Below, piece by piece: positions 17,389 to 26,299 of a stretch of 64,000 nt of DNA. The position numbers and the translations under genes were made by a program. Under the pieces are notes generated by a model, which was not told the DNA's origin, searched no databases, and worked only from the letters and a program-made list of their open reading frames with translations. Each line of letters begins with the position of its first letter. Positions within the stretch are counted from its first letter, which is position 1. Source of the stretch: DATFQI01 sp963831105 (lineage in GTDB: Bacteria; Actinomycetota; Thermoleophilia; Solirubrobacterales; Solirubrobacteraceae); contig CAWHOS010000003.1 of the NCBI GenBank assembly GCA_963831105.1, forward strand, positions 310,001 through 374,000, given 5' to 3'.

Positions 17389-19604
17389 CCGGCGGGGCGG
17401 AAGCGCCGCAGGCGCAGCGCGTTGAGGACGACGGAGACGCTCGAGAACGCCATCGCGAGGCCGGCGATCAGCGGGTTCAGCAGCCCTGCCGCCGCGAGCG
17501 GCAGGGCGGCGACGTTGTAGCCGAACGCCCAGCCGAGGTTCTGGCGGATGGTGCGCAAGGTGGCGCGGCTGAGGCGGATGGCGTCGGCCGCGCCCCGCAG
17601 GTCGCCGGAGACCAGCGTCAGGTCGGAGGCCTCGATCGCGACGTCGGTGCCGGTGCCGATCGAGAGGCCGAGGTCGGCCTGGGCGAGCGCGGGGGCGTCG
17701 TTGACGCCGTCGCCGGCCATCGCCACGACGCGACCCTCGGCCTGCAGGCGGCGGATGACGTCGGCCTTCTCGGAGGGCAGGACCTCCGCGATCACCTCGG
17801 AGATGCCGACCTCGGCGGCGACGGCGCGGGCGGTGGCCTCGTTGTCGCCGGTCAGCAACACGCTCCGCAGCCCGAGCTCGTGCAGCCGCTTCACCGCCTC
17901 CGCGGACGTCGGCTTGACCGTGTCGGCGACGGCCAGCAGCCCGCGTACCTCGCCGTCCCACGCGACGAGCACGGCGGTGCGGCCCTGGGCTTCGGCGGCG
18001 TGGCGCGCCGCGTCGATCGGCTCGGGGACGGCGAGGCTCCACTCGGCCATCAGCGACGGGCGCCCGACCTGGACGCCGCGGCCGCCGACGACGCCCTCGA
18101 CGCCGAGGCCCTCGCGGTTGACGAACGACTCGACCGGCTCGAGAGGGCTGCGCTCGCGAGCGGCCGCGGCGATCGCCTGCGCGATCGGGTGCTCCGAGGC
18201 GTGCTCGAGCGCACCGGCCACCGCCAGCAGCTCCGCCTCGCCGGTGCCCTGCGCCGCCACGAGGTCCGCCAGCGCCATCCGGCCGGTCGTGACCGTCCCG
18301 GTCTTGTCGAGCACGATCGTGTCGACGCGGCGCGTGGACTCGAGGATCTCCGGGCCCTTGATCAGCAGCCCGAGCTGGGCGCCGCGGCCCGTGCCGACGA
18401 GCAGCGCCGTCGGCGTCGCGAGGCCGAGCGCGCACGGGCAGGCGATGATCAGGACCGCGACGGCCGCGGTGAAGGCGAACGCCAGGTCCTCCCCGGCGCC
18501 GATCCAGAAGCCCAGCGTGGCGACCGCGATCGCGATCACGACCGGCACGAAGACGCCCGAGACGCGGTCGGCGAGCCGCTGCACCGGCGCCTTGCCGGAC
18601 TGCGCCTCGGTGACGAGGCGGCCGATCTGGGCCAGCGCGGTGTCGGCGCCGACCTTCGTCGCGCGCACGACCAGGCGGCCGCCGGCGTTGACGCTCGCAC
18701 CCGCGACCTCGTCGCCGGGCTGCTTCTCGACGGGAACCGACTCGCCCGTCAGCAGCGACTGGTCCACCGCGGAGGTGCCCGCCTCGACGACCCCGTCGGT
18801 GGCGACCTTCTCGCCCGGGCGCACGACGAAGCGATCGCCGGGGGCGAGCTGCTCCACCGGCACGCGGCGCTCCGACCCGTCGGGGCCGAGCAGCGCGACG
18901 TCCTTGGCGCCGAGCTCCAGCAGCGCGGTCAGCGCCGCGCCGGCGCGGCGCTTGGCGCGCGCCTCGAAGTAGCGGCCGGCGAGCAGGAAGACGGTCACCG
19001 CGGAGGCGACCTCGAGGTAGATCTCGTCGGCGCCGGCGCCCCGCTCCGGCAGCAGGTCGAAGCCCATCTTCATGCCGGGCATGCCGGCCTCGCCGATGAA
19101 CAGCGCGTACAGCGACCAGCCGAACGCGGCGAGCACGCCGAGGGAGATCAGCGTGTCCATCGTCGCCGTCGCGTGACGCAGGTTCACCCACGCGGCGCGG
19201 TGGAACGGCCACGCTCCCCAGACGACGACCGGCGCGGCGAGCGTCAGCGACAGCCACTGCCAGCTCTCGAACTGCAGCGCCGGGATCATCGCCATCGCGA
19301 GCACGGGCAGCGTCAGCGCCAGCGAGACGAGCAGCCGCTGCCGCAGCGGGGCGGTCTCGTCCTCAGGCTCGGTCTCGGCCGCCGTCGTGTCGGGCAGCGA
19401 GGCGGCGTAGCCCGCGGCCTCGACGGCCTCGATCAGCTGTGCCGGCTCGACCGCGGTCGTGTCGTAGGCCACGGTCGCGCGCTCCGTGGCGTAGTTGACG
19501 GTGGCCGTGACGCCGTCGAGCGTGTTGAGCTTGCGCTCGATCCGGTTCGCGCACGACGCGCAGGTCATGCCCGTGATCGGCAGCTCGAGGTGCTCGGCGG
19601 CCAT
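17385..19604 (-). CDS. copA: Copper-translocating P1B-type ATPase
   Basis: A 739-residue Cu+ exporter. One N-terminal heavy-metal-binding domain carries GMTCASCANRIE (residues ~11-22). The transmembrane metal site is CPC in IIACPCALG. The ATPase landmarks are TGES, DKTGTVT with the phosphorylated Asp, the HP dipeptide in EHASEHPIAQ and GDGVNDAPAL. About eight membrane segments. ATG 19604 overlaps the stop of the upstream secreted protein in a TGATG junction, so the two are coupled and share the CsoR-type operator at 20472. Confidence 0.95.
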   Translation of the reverse strand: MAAEHLELPITGMTCASCANRIERKLNTLDGVTATVNYATERATVAYDTTAVEPAQLIEAVEAAGYAASLPDTTAAETEPEDETAPLRQRLLVSLALTLPVLAMAMIPALQFESWQWLSLTLAAPVVVWGAWPFHRAAWVNLRHATATMDTLISLGVLAAFGWSLYALFIGEAGMPGMKMGFDLLPERGAGADEIYLEVASAVTVFLLAGRYFEARAKRRAGAALTALLELGAKDVALLGPDGSERRVPVEQLAPGDRFVVRPGEKVATDGVVEAGTSAVDQSLLTGESVPVEKQPGDEVAGASVNAGGRLVVRATKVGADTALAQIGRLVTEAQSGKAPVQRLADRVSGVFVPVVIAIAVATLGFWIGAGEDLAFAFTAAVAVLIIACPCALGLATPTALLVGTGRGAQLGLLIKGPEILESTRRVDTIVLDKTGTVTTGRMALADLVAAQGTGEAELLAVAGALEHASEHPIAQAIAAAARERSPLEPVESFVNREGLGVEGVVGGRGVQVGRPSLMAEWSLAVPEPIDAARHAAEAQGRTAVLVAWDGEVRGLLAVADTVKPTSAEAVKRLHELGLRSVLLTGDNEATARAVAAEVGISEVIAEVLPSEKADVIRRLQAEGRVVAMAGDGVNDAPALAQADLGLSIGTGTDVAIEASDLTLVSGDLRGAADAIRLSRATLRTIRQNLGWAFGYNVAALPLAAAGLLNPLIAGLAMAFSSVSVVLNALRLRRFRPAG

Positions 19605-20455
19605 CAGCGCACCTCCTGCGTGAAGGCGACGGTCTGCACCGCGCCGTCGTGCTGGAACTGGAGGAACAGGCGGTAGCGGCCCGCGGTCGGGAACGTCGCG
19701 CCGAAGCCGACGTCCGACGAGCCGGCCTCGTTGGTCGGGTGCACGTGCAGGAAGGCGAGATCGCCCTCGCGCAGCGCCACGAGGTGCCCGCCGGCGCCGA
19801 GGTAGGGCTCGGTCGCGACCGGCTCGCCGTCCTTCGTGATCGCGAAGCGCAGCTCCGCCTCCTCGCCGGGGCGCGTGCCGGCGCTGCGCAGCTCGACGTC
19901 GTAGCCGCCGTCGGAGGTGGCCGTCGTCGCGGGCGCCGGGAGCGCGCGCAGGTCGGCCGCGCCGTCGACGCGCAGGTCGCTCGCGAGCGTCCGCGGCTCG
20001 CCGTCGCGGGCGAAGTCGGCGAACACGCGGTACGAGCCGGCGTCGCGGATCTGGATCGGGGTCTCCCACACGCCGTCGGAGCGCTGCTCGGGATGGAGGT
20101 GCTGGAAGCCGGTCAGGTCGCGCCGGGCGACGATCAGGTGCATGCGCTTGGTGTGCTCGACGTCGAAGTCACGGACCGCCTTGTCGTGCTCGTCGACGAT
20201 GCGGAACGCGAGGCGTTCGGTCTTGCCGCGACGGAGCTCGGGGGTCTCGATGACCAGCCGGAGACCGTCTGTGGCGGCGGCGAGGCCGCGGACCTCGTGG
20301 GTGGGTGCGTCGTGCCCGGCGCCGCCGCCGGTGTGCTCCGGCTCCGGGTCGTCGGTCTTCGGATCGGGGCCGATGGCGCTGCCCGCGAGCGCGCTCGCGG
20401 CGAAGACGAGCGCAAGCGCCGCGGTGAACAGTGCGAGGCGTGCCGACGCGCTCAT
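19604..20455 (-). CDS. Secreted protein, first gene of the copper operon
   Basis: A 283-residue protein with a signal peptide (MSASARLALFTAALALVFAA...). The start of the mature region is rich in Asp, Pro and His (HTGGGAGHDAPTH), and further His occur in GFQHLHPE and LAFLHVHPT. Two repeated beta-rich segments (SYRVFADFARDGEPRT and RYRLFLQFQHDGAVQT) suggest two Ig-like domains. I do not recognise a named family; similar proteins are found next to copA genes and are presumed periplasmic or surface copper-binding partners. It is coupled to copA and preceded by a CsoR-type operator. Confidence 0.7.
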   Translation of the reverse strand: MSASARLALFTAALALVFAASALAGSAIGPDPKTDDPEPEHTGGGAGHDAPTHEVRGLAAATDGLRLVIETPELRRGKTERLAFRIVDEHDKAVRDFDVEHTKRMHLIVARRDLTGFQHLHPEQRSDGVWETPIQIRDAGSYRVFADFARDGEPRTLASDLRVDGAADLRALPAPATTATSDGGYDVELRSAGTRPGEEAELRFAITKDGEPVATEPYLGAGGHLVALREGDLAFLHVHPTNEAGSSDVGFGATFPTAGRYRLFLQFQHDGAVQTVAFTQEVR

Positions 20456-20467
20456 GCTCGGAACGGT

Positions 20468-20486
20468 AGCATACCCCTAGGGGGTA
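20468..20486 (-). promoter_or_regulatory. CsoR-type copper operator overlapping a promoter
   Basis: TACCCCTAGGGGGTA at 20472-20486 is a near-perfect palindrome of the CsoR operator class. On the minus strand a -10-like TATGCT (20473-20468) overlaps it, so bound repressor would block transcription of the copper operon. The start codon at 20455 is only about 6-7 bp after the predicted transcription start. No csoR gene lies in this window. Confidence 0.7.
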
Positions 20487-20517
20487 CTGCCAGCCGGAGG
20501 AGTCGCCCGCGGCGGAC

Positions 20518-20706
20518 GTCAACGGCTCTGGGTAGGGGAGTGGTTTGCACGAACGTCGATCGGCGAACCGGGGCATCCTGTCCGATCGACGTTTCCGGTC
20601 TATACGACCCCCAACGTCGATCGAGAGGGGCTCGGTGGTCCACCGATCGACGTTTGTGCACGCGGAACGGGCCGCGCCCTCACGTCCCTACCCAGCCGCA
20701 GTTGAC
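20518..20706. repeat. Inverted-repeat element A
   Basis: A 189-bp non-coding stretch bounded by imperfect inverted ends: GTCAACGGCTCTGGGTAGGG (20518-20537) and CCCTACCCAGCCGCAGTTGAC minus its last base (20686-20706). It shares the modules GGCTGGGTAGGG-like, GGAGGAGT..CGCCCGCGGCG (20496-20514 here) and CAGCCGCAGTTGACG with the element at 37452-37766. It encloses the alternating 12-bp motif array described separately. Confidence 0.65.
20552..20654. repeat. Four alternating copies of AACGTCGATCGG at ~30-bp spacing
   Basis: Copies at 20552-20563 (+), 20582-20593 (-), 20613-20623 (+, 11 bp) and 20643-20654 (-). Orientation alternates and the period is 30-31 bp, about three helical turns. The outer two copies share an extended flank (TGCAC before the motif). 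The array could bind a protein or fold into stacked hairpins. Confidence 0.75.
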
Positions 20707-20728
20707 GTTCGCCGGCGTGGCCCGCGGC

Positions 20729-21133
20729 TCAACCGGCCGGCGCCACGACCGACCAGAGATGCCCGTCGAGGTCGGCGAAGGTACCGGTGTATCCCCACGG
20801 CCGAGCGCTCGGTTCGGCCACGACCTCCGCCCCCGCGGCCACGGCTCGCGCGACGGCCGCGTCGACGGCGGCCGCGTCCGCCGCGTCGAGCGAGAGCAGG
20901 CACTCGCAGGCCCAGGGCTCGGCGACCTCGCGCTCGCCGATCACCCAGCCGAACCCGCGCGTCGGGACGAGCATCAGCGTGAGGCCCTCGTTGACCGCGA
21001 AGCGCAGTGGCTCGGGGATGCCGTCGGAGCCCAGCTCGCCGAAGGGCTCGAGCCCGAGGGCGTCGCGGTAGAAGGCGAGCGCGGCGGCCCGCTCGGCGAT
21101 CGGGAGGGCGAGGGTCACGGGGGCGTCGGTCAT
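20729..21133 (-). CDS. VOC-superfamily (glyoxalase-like) protein
   Basis: A 134-residue protein with the paired beta-alpha-beta-beta-beta modules of the VOC fold: LALPIAERAAALAFYRDALGLEPFGEL at the start, LRFAVNEGLTLMLVPTRGF in the middle and GYTGTFADLDGHLWSVVAPA at the end (candidate metal-binding Glu/His positions around GH). Stand-alone VOC proteins include dioxygenases, isomerases and resistance proteins, so no reaction is assigned. Transcribed divergently from the arsR-like gene at 21210. Confidence 0.85.
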   Translation of the reverse strand: MTDAPVTLALPIAERAAALAFYRDALGLEPFGELGSDGIPEPLRFAVNEGLTLMLVPTRGFGWVIGEREVAEPWACECLLSLDAADAAAVDAAVARAVAAGAEVVAEPSARPWGYTGTFADLDGHLWSVVAPAG

Positions 21134-21174
21134 GCCTGTTCAGACGGCGCGAGCGCCCGAGAATCATCGGTCGC

Positions 21175-21202
21175 TTGACATATGCCTATATGGGTATATA
21201 TT
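21175..21202 (+). promoter_or_regulatory. Promoter with overlapping dyad for the ArsR/AHSA1 pair
   Basis: TTGACA (21175-21180) and TATATT (21197-21202), 16-bp spacer. The predicted start site falls at about the ATG (21210), giving a leaderless mRNA. An imperfect 20-bp dyad (21180-21199, ATAT..CC.ATAT.GG.ATAT) covers the spacer and is the likely autoregulatory site. Confidence 0.65.
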
Positions 21203-21209
21203 GCTTGCC

Positions 21210-21566
21210 ATGGCCCGAGCAGCCACCACCGCGGACACGTTCAACGCCGTCGCCGAGCCCCGGCGGCGCGCGATCCTGGACGTGCTCTCGCGCGGTGAGC
21301 TGTCCGTCAACGACCTGGTCGCGGAGCTCGGGCTGGCCCAGCCGCAGGTGTCCAAGCACCTGCGCGTGCTCCGTGAGGTCGGCGCGGTCGACGTGCGGGA
21401 CGAGGGCCGGCGGCGCCTGTACCGGATCAACGGCGAGGCGCTGAAGCAGATCCACGACTGGGTCGTCAGCTTCGAGCAGCTGTGGACGGAGCGGTTCGAC
21501 CGCCTCGACGACGTGCTCGAGGACCTCAAGCGAGAGGAGCAAGGAGATGTCGCAGGTGACGAGTAG
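21210..21566 (+). CDS. ArsR-family winged-helix regulator
   Basis: A 118-residue regulator: FNAVAEPRRRAILDVLSRGELSVNDLVAELGLAQPQVSKHLRVLREVGAVDVRDEGRRRLY is the complete ArsR fold, followed by a helical tail (WVVSFEQLWTERFDRLDDVLEDL). No metal-binding Cys pair is seen, which fits the group of ArsR proteins paired with SRPBCC enzymes rather than metal sensors. It overlaps the next gene by 20 bp. Start ATG 21210 lies directly at the predicted transcription start. Confidence 0.92.
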   Translation: MARAATTADTFNAVAEPRRRAILDVLSRGELSVNDLVAELGLAQPQVSKHLRVLREVGAVDVRDEGRRRLYRINGEALKQIHDWVVSFEQLWTERFDRLDDVLEDLKREEQGDVAGDE

Positions 21567-22041
21567 CAACAAGGCGCAGGTCACGCTCCCGTCGGACGAG
21601 GAGATCCTCATCGTCCGGGAGTTCGACGCCCCGAAGCACCTGGTCTACAAGGCCTACACCACCCCGGAGCTGGTCCGCCGCTGGTGGGCGGGCGAGCGGG
21701 GCGAGATGGAGACGTGCGAGATCGACCTCCGCGTCGGCGGCAAGTGGCGCTACGCGATGGTCGCCAAGGGCGGCTTCCCGGTCGCCTTCCACGGCGAGTT
21801 CTCCGAGATCGTCGAGAACGAGCGGCTCGTGACCACCGAGGTCTACGAGGGCGCCCCTCCCGGCCTCGAGGACCCGATCAACATCGTGACGTTCGAGGAG
21901 TCCGGCGGGACCACCACGCTGACGATCGTGATGCGCGTCGAGAGCCGCGAGGTGCGCGACATGATCATCGACTCCGGCATGGAGGGTGGCCTTCAGGAGG
22001 GCATGGACCTGCTCGAGCAGGTCGCCCGCGAGCTCGCCTGA
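21547..22041 (+). CDS. SRPBCC/AHSA1-domain protein
   Basis: A 164-residue START/Bet v1-like fold protein. VREFDAPKHLVYKAYTTPELVRRWWAGERGEM is the AHSA1 N-terminal signature, followed by DLRVGGKWRYAM and FHGEFSEIVENERLVTTEVYE. These proteins bind hydrophobic ligands and commonly form an operon with an ArsR regulator, as here. Two AGGAG-type sites precede ATG 21547 inside the end of the regulator gene. Ligand unknown. Confidence 0.9.
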   Translation: MSQVTSSNKAQVTLPSDEEILIVREFDAPKHLVYKAYTTPELVRRWWAGERGEMETCEIDLRVGGKWRYAMVAKGGFPVAFHGEFSEIVENERLVTTEVYEGAPPGLEDPINIVTFEESGGTTTLTIVMRVESREVRDMIIDSGMEGGLQEGMDLLEQVARELA

Positions 22042-22050
22042 GGCGGCGAA

Positions 22051-22078
22051 CCCGGCGGCCGCGGAAGCGGCCGCCGGG
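22051..22078. terminator. Strong bidirectional hairpin
   Basis: CCCGGCGGCCGC (22051-22062), loop GGAA, and the perfect 12-base complement (22067-22078). It lies between the convergent stops at 22041 and 22094. Confidence 0.8.
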
Positions 22079-22093
22079 CTGCGCGCGTTGCGT

Positions 22094-25000
22094 CTAGCGC
22101 AACAGGTAGGACGCGATGCGCCCCATCACCTGCTTACGCTGATCCGGGGTCGAGATGGTCTCGAACCCGTAGCCCATCAGGATCGACTTCGGGGTGGTGA
22201 TCGAGGCACCGACCGGGAACCCGCCCGCGTCGGTGATCTCGAAGTTGTTCGCGTTGGCACCGCTCCCCTCAGGCGGCCCGGTGACCTGCCAGCCACCGGT
22301 GTCGGTGCCCTCGAACGAGGTCGAGCCGCCCGGCCACGCGAAGTCGTCCAGGAACACGCCGAGGTTCTGCGTGCCCCAGTCGCTGATGTACGCGACCGAG
22401 ATCTCGACGGTCTTGCCAGCCCACTTGGACAGGTCGATCCGCCACTGCTGCCATCCGTTCGAGCTGCCGGACGCCGCGTTCCACACGCCGGTGGAGCCGT
22501 TCGGCGTGCACGTCGCCGGGCTGCCGGGCACGTACGTCTGGTAATGCGTCAGGTGCGGATGCAGCTCATCCGCCCAGCCAGACGTGCTGCCGGGACAGCT
22601 CGAGCCGGTGCTGTTGCTCGTGTGGTTGTTCAGGTCGGGCAGCGTGGTCCAGTCGTCGCCGCCCGCCGTCCGGGCCTCGACCGCGAGGTAGTCCCAGTCG
22701 GGCTCGGTGTCGTAGGACGTCCAGAACGTCAGCTCGCCGCCGCCGGCCGGGACCTGGATCTCCCGCGTGAGCCGCTTGTAGCTCACGTCGGCGATCTGCG
22801 AGTAGACGTACTTGCTGCCGGAGTGCGGGTCGAACGGCCCGCCCGGCTTCGCCCACCGAGACGAGGCGCTGCTCGTGAACTGCGGGTACTCCTCGGGCGA
22901 CAGGATGCCGCTCGTCGTCACGAACGACGACGTGCTCGGCGGGAGCGGCGCCGTCCACTGCGGTGACGTCGAGCGACCACTGCGCCAGCCCGTCGAACGG
23001 GGTCCCGATGCCGTTGAGGGCGTACGGGGTGGCTCCGTTCTGACCGTCGCCGGCGATCTGGACCATGCCGCCGAACCAGTACTGCAGCACGTCGTTGATC
23101 AGGTCGCCGCCGAACACAGAGCCGCGCAGCAGCAGGCACCGGCGCGAGTCGAGCGCCGGGTTCGCCACGCCGCCGATCCGGCAGACGGCCTCGTCCTTCG
23201 GGTCGTAGTACTGCGTGCCCACGCCGGCGGCCGTGTACTGCATGCCGGCGGTCTTGCCCGTGTAGGCGACGCGGCCGCCCTCGTCCATAAAGGCGCGCAT
23301 CTCGAGGATCTCGTCGTATGCGAGCCGGTCGGCGTTACCGCCGGCACGGCCGTCGCCCTCGCGGGTGACGATGTCGTCGCCCGTGTACCAGATGACGCCC
23401 TTGTAGTGGCTGAGCACGCCGAGGGAGTCAGGCGCCGTACGGGTGCGCGCGTCGACGTCGTAGACGTCGGCCAGCACGCCGTTCTGGGCCAGCGCGTCGA
23501 GGAACGTCTGCGTGTACTTCGGGCCGCCGGGCGACCCGTTCGAGGCCCCGGTGTAGTCCTCGGCCGCCACCACGAGCATCTGGCGGTTGGAGTCGGAGAC
23601 CATGTCGTAGGTGAACGACTCGCTCTTCTGACCGCCGCCCTCGAACCAGACCTCGACCTTGTCACCGGGCTTGGTGCCGGTGAGGGTGCCGCGCATGACG
23701 TGGTAGTGGACCGAAGCGGGCTTGTACTTCTCGCCGCCCTGCCACTCCGACGTCGAGGCGCTGCGGGTCGCGCCGCCGTTGATGCTGTACTTCGCCGTCA
23801 CCGCTCCGAGCGCGCGCTTGGCCAGGACCTGCACCGGCTGCGGGTCGCCGTAGGAGTACTTGAACGTGAAGTTCGAGCCCGGCAGGCCGTCCTTGTAGGG
23901 GTCGTCGCTCTTGAGGTAGAACGGCTTGGTCTTGATGCCGAGCGAGGACTTCGGGTCATCCGGGTCCGCCGCGGAGTTCGCGACGGACTTCGCGAACGGC
24001 AGGTTGCGCTCGAACTCCTCCTGGACCAGTGCCGGGTCGTCCGGGAAGACGAACCCGCAGCTCGGACAACCCGGGCTCAGCTCCGGGGTCCACGCCAGCG
24101 CCCCGCCGCGCTTGTGCATGAAGTCGTTGGCCTCGCCGTTGGTGACGTAGAGGACGTCCGAGCTCAGACCCGGATGGAAGCCCTCGATCGCCGGGCGGTC
24201 GAGGTTGCCCGACAGCGCGTAGTAGATCGGGTCGTCGGCCGTCGGAGAGCTGGTCTGCCAGCCCTCCGGGTACAGCAGCCAGCGGCCGTTGGAGTGGTAG
24301 TTGACGTTGAACTCGAAGCCGACGCGCTCCGACAGGCCCATGATCGCCTGGGTCTCGCGCTCGGACGCCGGGCCGGGGCCACGGTAGGTCTGGCTCGACT
24401 GGATCGCCGAGGACCCCTCCTCGTCGTACTTGAAGTGCTCGGGGTAGTTGCGGTTGGGGTCGACGCCGTCGGAGTTGGTGATCTGACCGTCGCCGTCGTT
24501 GTCGCGCAGGTTCTTGCGCCACAGCCGCTCGTTCGTGAACGAGTACTGGTAACCGTCCGGGTTCATGACGGGGATGAACCACAGCTCGGTCGTCTTGAGC
24601 ATCTCCTTGGTCGCCTTGTCGTTGCGGCCGCGCTCGACGTAGTAGTGCATCAGGCGGCGGTCGATCTCCGTGGCGATCCACTCACGGGCGTGCTGGGTCG
24701 CGCTGAACAGCGCTGCCGGCCGGCTGCCGTCGCGCTGGCCGCGCGCGCCCTGGGTGACCTTCAGCGCGAGGATCTCGCGGCCCTTGAGCGTCGTCCCGAT
24801 CTTGACCAGCTTCGTGAGCTGCGGGTTCTCGCGCGCGAGCTCGTACATCTGATCGCGGATGCCACCGGGCTCGTCATAGGAGCGCCAGACGGTGTAGCCG
24901 TTGACGGCCTGCGCCGCCGCGAACTGCTTGACGGTCTTGCCGCCCTTGACGCGCGTGAGCTTGGCCTGCGCGCCCGCGGCGCGCACCTCCACGGGCCTCT

Positions 25001-25218
25001 GCGCGCGTGAGGATCATGTTCGCGCGGACGCGGTTGCCCCTGACCTCGCTGTCGGCGACGTCGAGGCCCTTCGCCTCGAACGCCGCGAGCTGTTCGGTCG
25101 TCGTGTTGACCGTGTAGGCGTCGAGCCGGTCTTGGGTTCGCTGCTTGGCGCCCGCCGTGGGTACGGCAAGGCACGAGAACGCGACCGCGCACGCGGCCGC
25201 GAGGCACCATCGATGCAT
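22094..25218 (-). CDS. Secreted M14-family zinc carboxypeptidase with C-terminal immune-inhibitor-A-like domain (two frameshifts)
   Basis: ATG 25218 after GGAGGGGAG; signal peptide MHRWCLAAACAVAFSCLAVP...GAKQ. The M14 domain spans roughly residues 110-440: zinc ligands in QHAREWIATE (H and E) and NVNYHSNG (H), substrate-binding NPDGYQYS and DPNRNYP, and the catalytic Glu in AWTPELSPGCPSC. A second half contains a Rossmann-like block (QMLVVAAEDYTG... GVIWYTGDD) and then a MAM/immune-inhibitor-A-like beta domain (FWTSYDTEPDWDYLAVEART). The frame shifts near 24990 (one extra base in GCCCGTG, minus strand) and near 22955; correcting both gives about 1040 residues. The gene is intact in all other respects, so sequence error is likely. 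Confidence 0.88.
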
Positions 25219-25310
25219 GCTGCTGCTCCCCTCCAGGAAGACTGCGTTGCCCGCACCCTTTCAAACGGTCCGCGAGTTGACAACACGAACAAACGGTGCA
25301 GTGGGCGCTC

Positions 25311-26054
25311 CTATCCGAACAGCAGCCGGTCGAGCCCGCGCAGCACGCCGGTGACCTCGGGCACGCGGCGGATCGCCAGCAGCGTGCCGGCGACGTAGGG
25401 ATCGGCGGAGGCGCCGGCCTCGTGGCGGATCACGAGCCGCTCGCCGGCGGTGGCGAGGATCACGTCGGTGGAGAGCGCGTAGCCCGGCAGCCGCAGCGAG
25501 TGCACGCGGGTCCCGGCGACGTCGGCGCCGCGCGCCTCGCGCGGCCCGATCAGGTCGGCGTCGTGGTCGGCCGGCGCGGCTGCGCCGAGGCGCTCGGCGA
25601 GCTCGCGCGCGGTGCCGCTGGGCACGTCGGGCTTGCCGGCCGAGCCGTAGTCGATCACCTCCCAGTGGCCGACGTGGCGGGCCGCGAGCGTGGCGGCGTG
25701 CAGCAGCGTCGCGGCCAGCACGGAGAAGTTGCCGGCGGCGATCACGCCGCGGCCGGCGGCGCGCGCGGCCGCGTCGAGCTCGGCGTAGTCGTCCGCCGTC
25801 AGCCCCGACGTGCCGACCACGACGTGCAGCCCGGCGGCCAGCGCGGCGTCGGCGTGGGCGCGCACGACGCCGGGCTTCGTGAAGTCGACGAGCACGTCGG
25901 CCTGGGTGGCGGCGAGCGCCGCCTCCACGGACGGGAAGTCGGCACCGCTGCGGGCGATGCCGCCCGCGAGCTCGAGGTCGTCTGCGGCCTCGACGGCTTC
26001 GGCGAGCGGGGCGCCGGTCCAGCCGGTCACCCCTGCGATCAGGACTCGGAGCAT
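25311..26054 (-). CDS. Dihydrodipicolinate reductase-like protein (DapB family)
   Basis: A 247-residue NAD(P)H-binding protein. MLRVLIAGVTGWTGAPLAEAV is the dinucleotide site, DVLVDFTKPGVVRAHADAAL and HVVVGTSGLTADDY are DapB landmarks, and KPDVPSGTARELAERL corresponds to the substrate loop. However, the catalytic His-His that normally precedes the Lys is replaced (VIDYGSAGKPD), so classical DapB chemistry in lysine synthesis is not certain. A diaminopimelate decarboxylase is present 9 kb away. Start ATG 26054. Confidence 0.78.
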   Translation of the reverse strand: MLRVLIAGVTGWTGAPLAEAVEAADDLELAGGIARSGADFPSVEAALAATQADVLVDFTKPGVVRAHADAALAAGLHVVVGTSGLTADDYAELDAAARAAGRGVIAAGNFSVLAATLLHAATLAARHVGHWEVIDYGSAGKPDVPSGTARELAERLGAAAPADHDADLIGPREARGADVAGTRVHSLRLPGYALSTDVILATAGERLVIRHEAGASADPYVAGTLLAIRRVPEVTGVLRGLDRLLFG

Positions 26055-26173
26055 CGCCGGATCATGCCTCAGTGCGAGGTGTGAACCGCGACACCCAGGG
26101 GGCCTGGGCGGGTGATCGCCGCGGCAGGACGATCGTCGTGTCCCGTTCACCGCATCGCCCTCGGAGGGCCCTC

Positions 26174-26296
26174 ATGCTTCCCGTCCTCATCCAGCAGTCC
26201 AGCAGCGCCGCCGCCCGCCTCGCCCGTTCCGCCCAGCCCACGGCGCCGGTCGTCCGGCACCGTCGCACGGACCGGCGCGCGCCGGTCGCGGGGTGA
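26174..26296 (+). CDS. Candidate small protein, 40 aa
   Basis: ATG 26174 is preceded by GGAGGG at an ideal distance. The product (MLPVLIQQSSSAAARLARSA...) is basic, with no obvious domain. It lies in the 372-bp stretch between dapB and the kinase gene and ends 3 bp before a second small frame. The ribosome site is the main support. Confidence 0.35.
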   Translation: MLPVLIQQSSSAAARLARSAQPTAPVVRHRRTDRRAPVAG

Positions 26297-26299
26297 ATC

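Noticed and set aside
16749..19676. 975-codon plus-strand frame across the Crp and copA genes
   Set aside because: Antisense of copA; the opposite frame has every P-type ATPase motif.
20552..20654. CRISPR array
   Set aside because: Motif copies alternate in orientation, are only 12 bp and the spacers are about 18-20 bp; no cas genes in the window.
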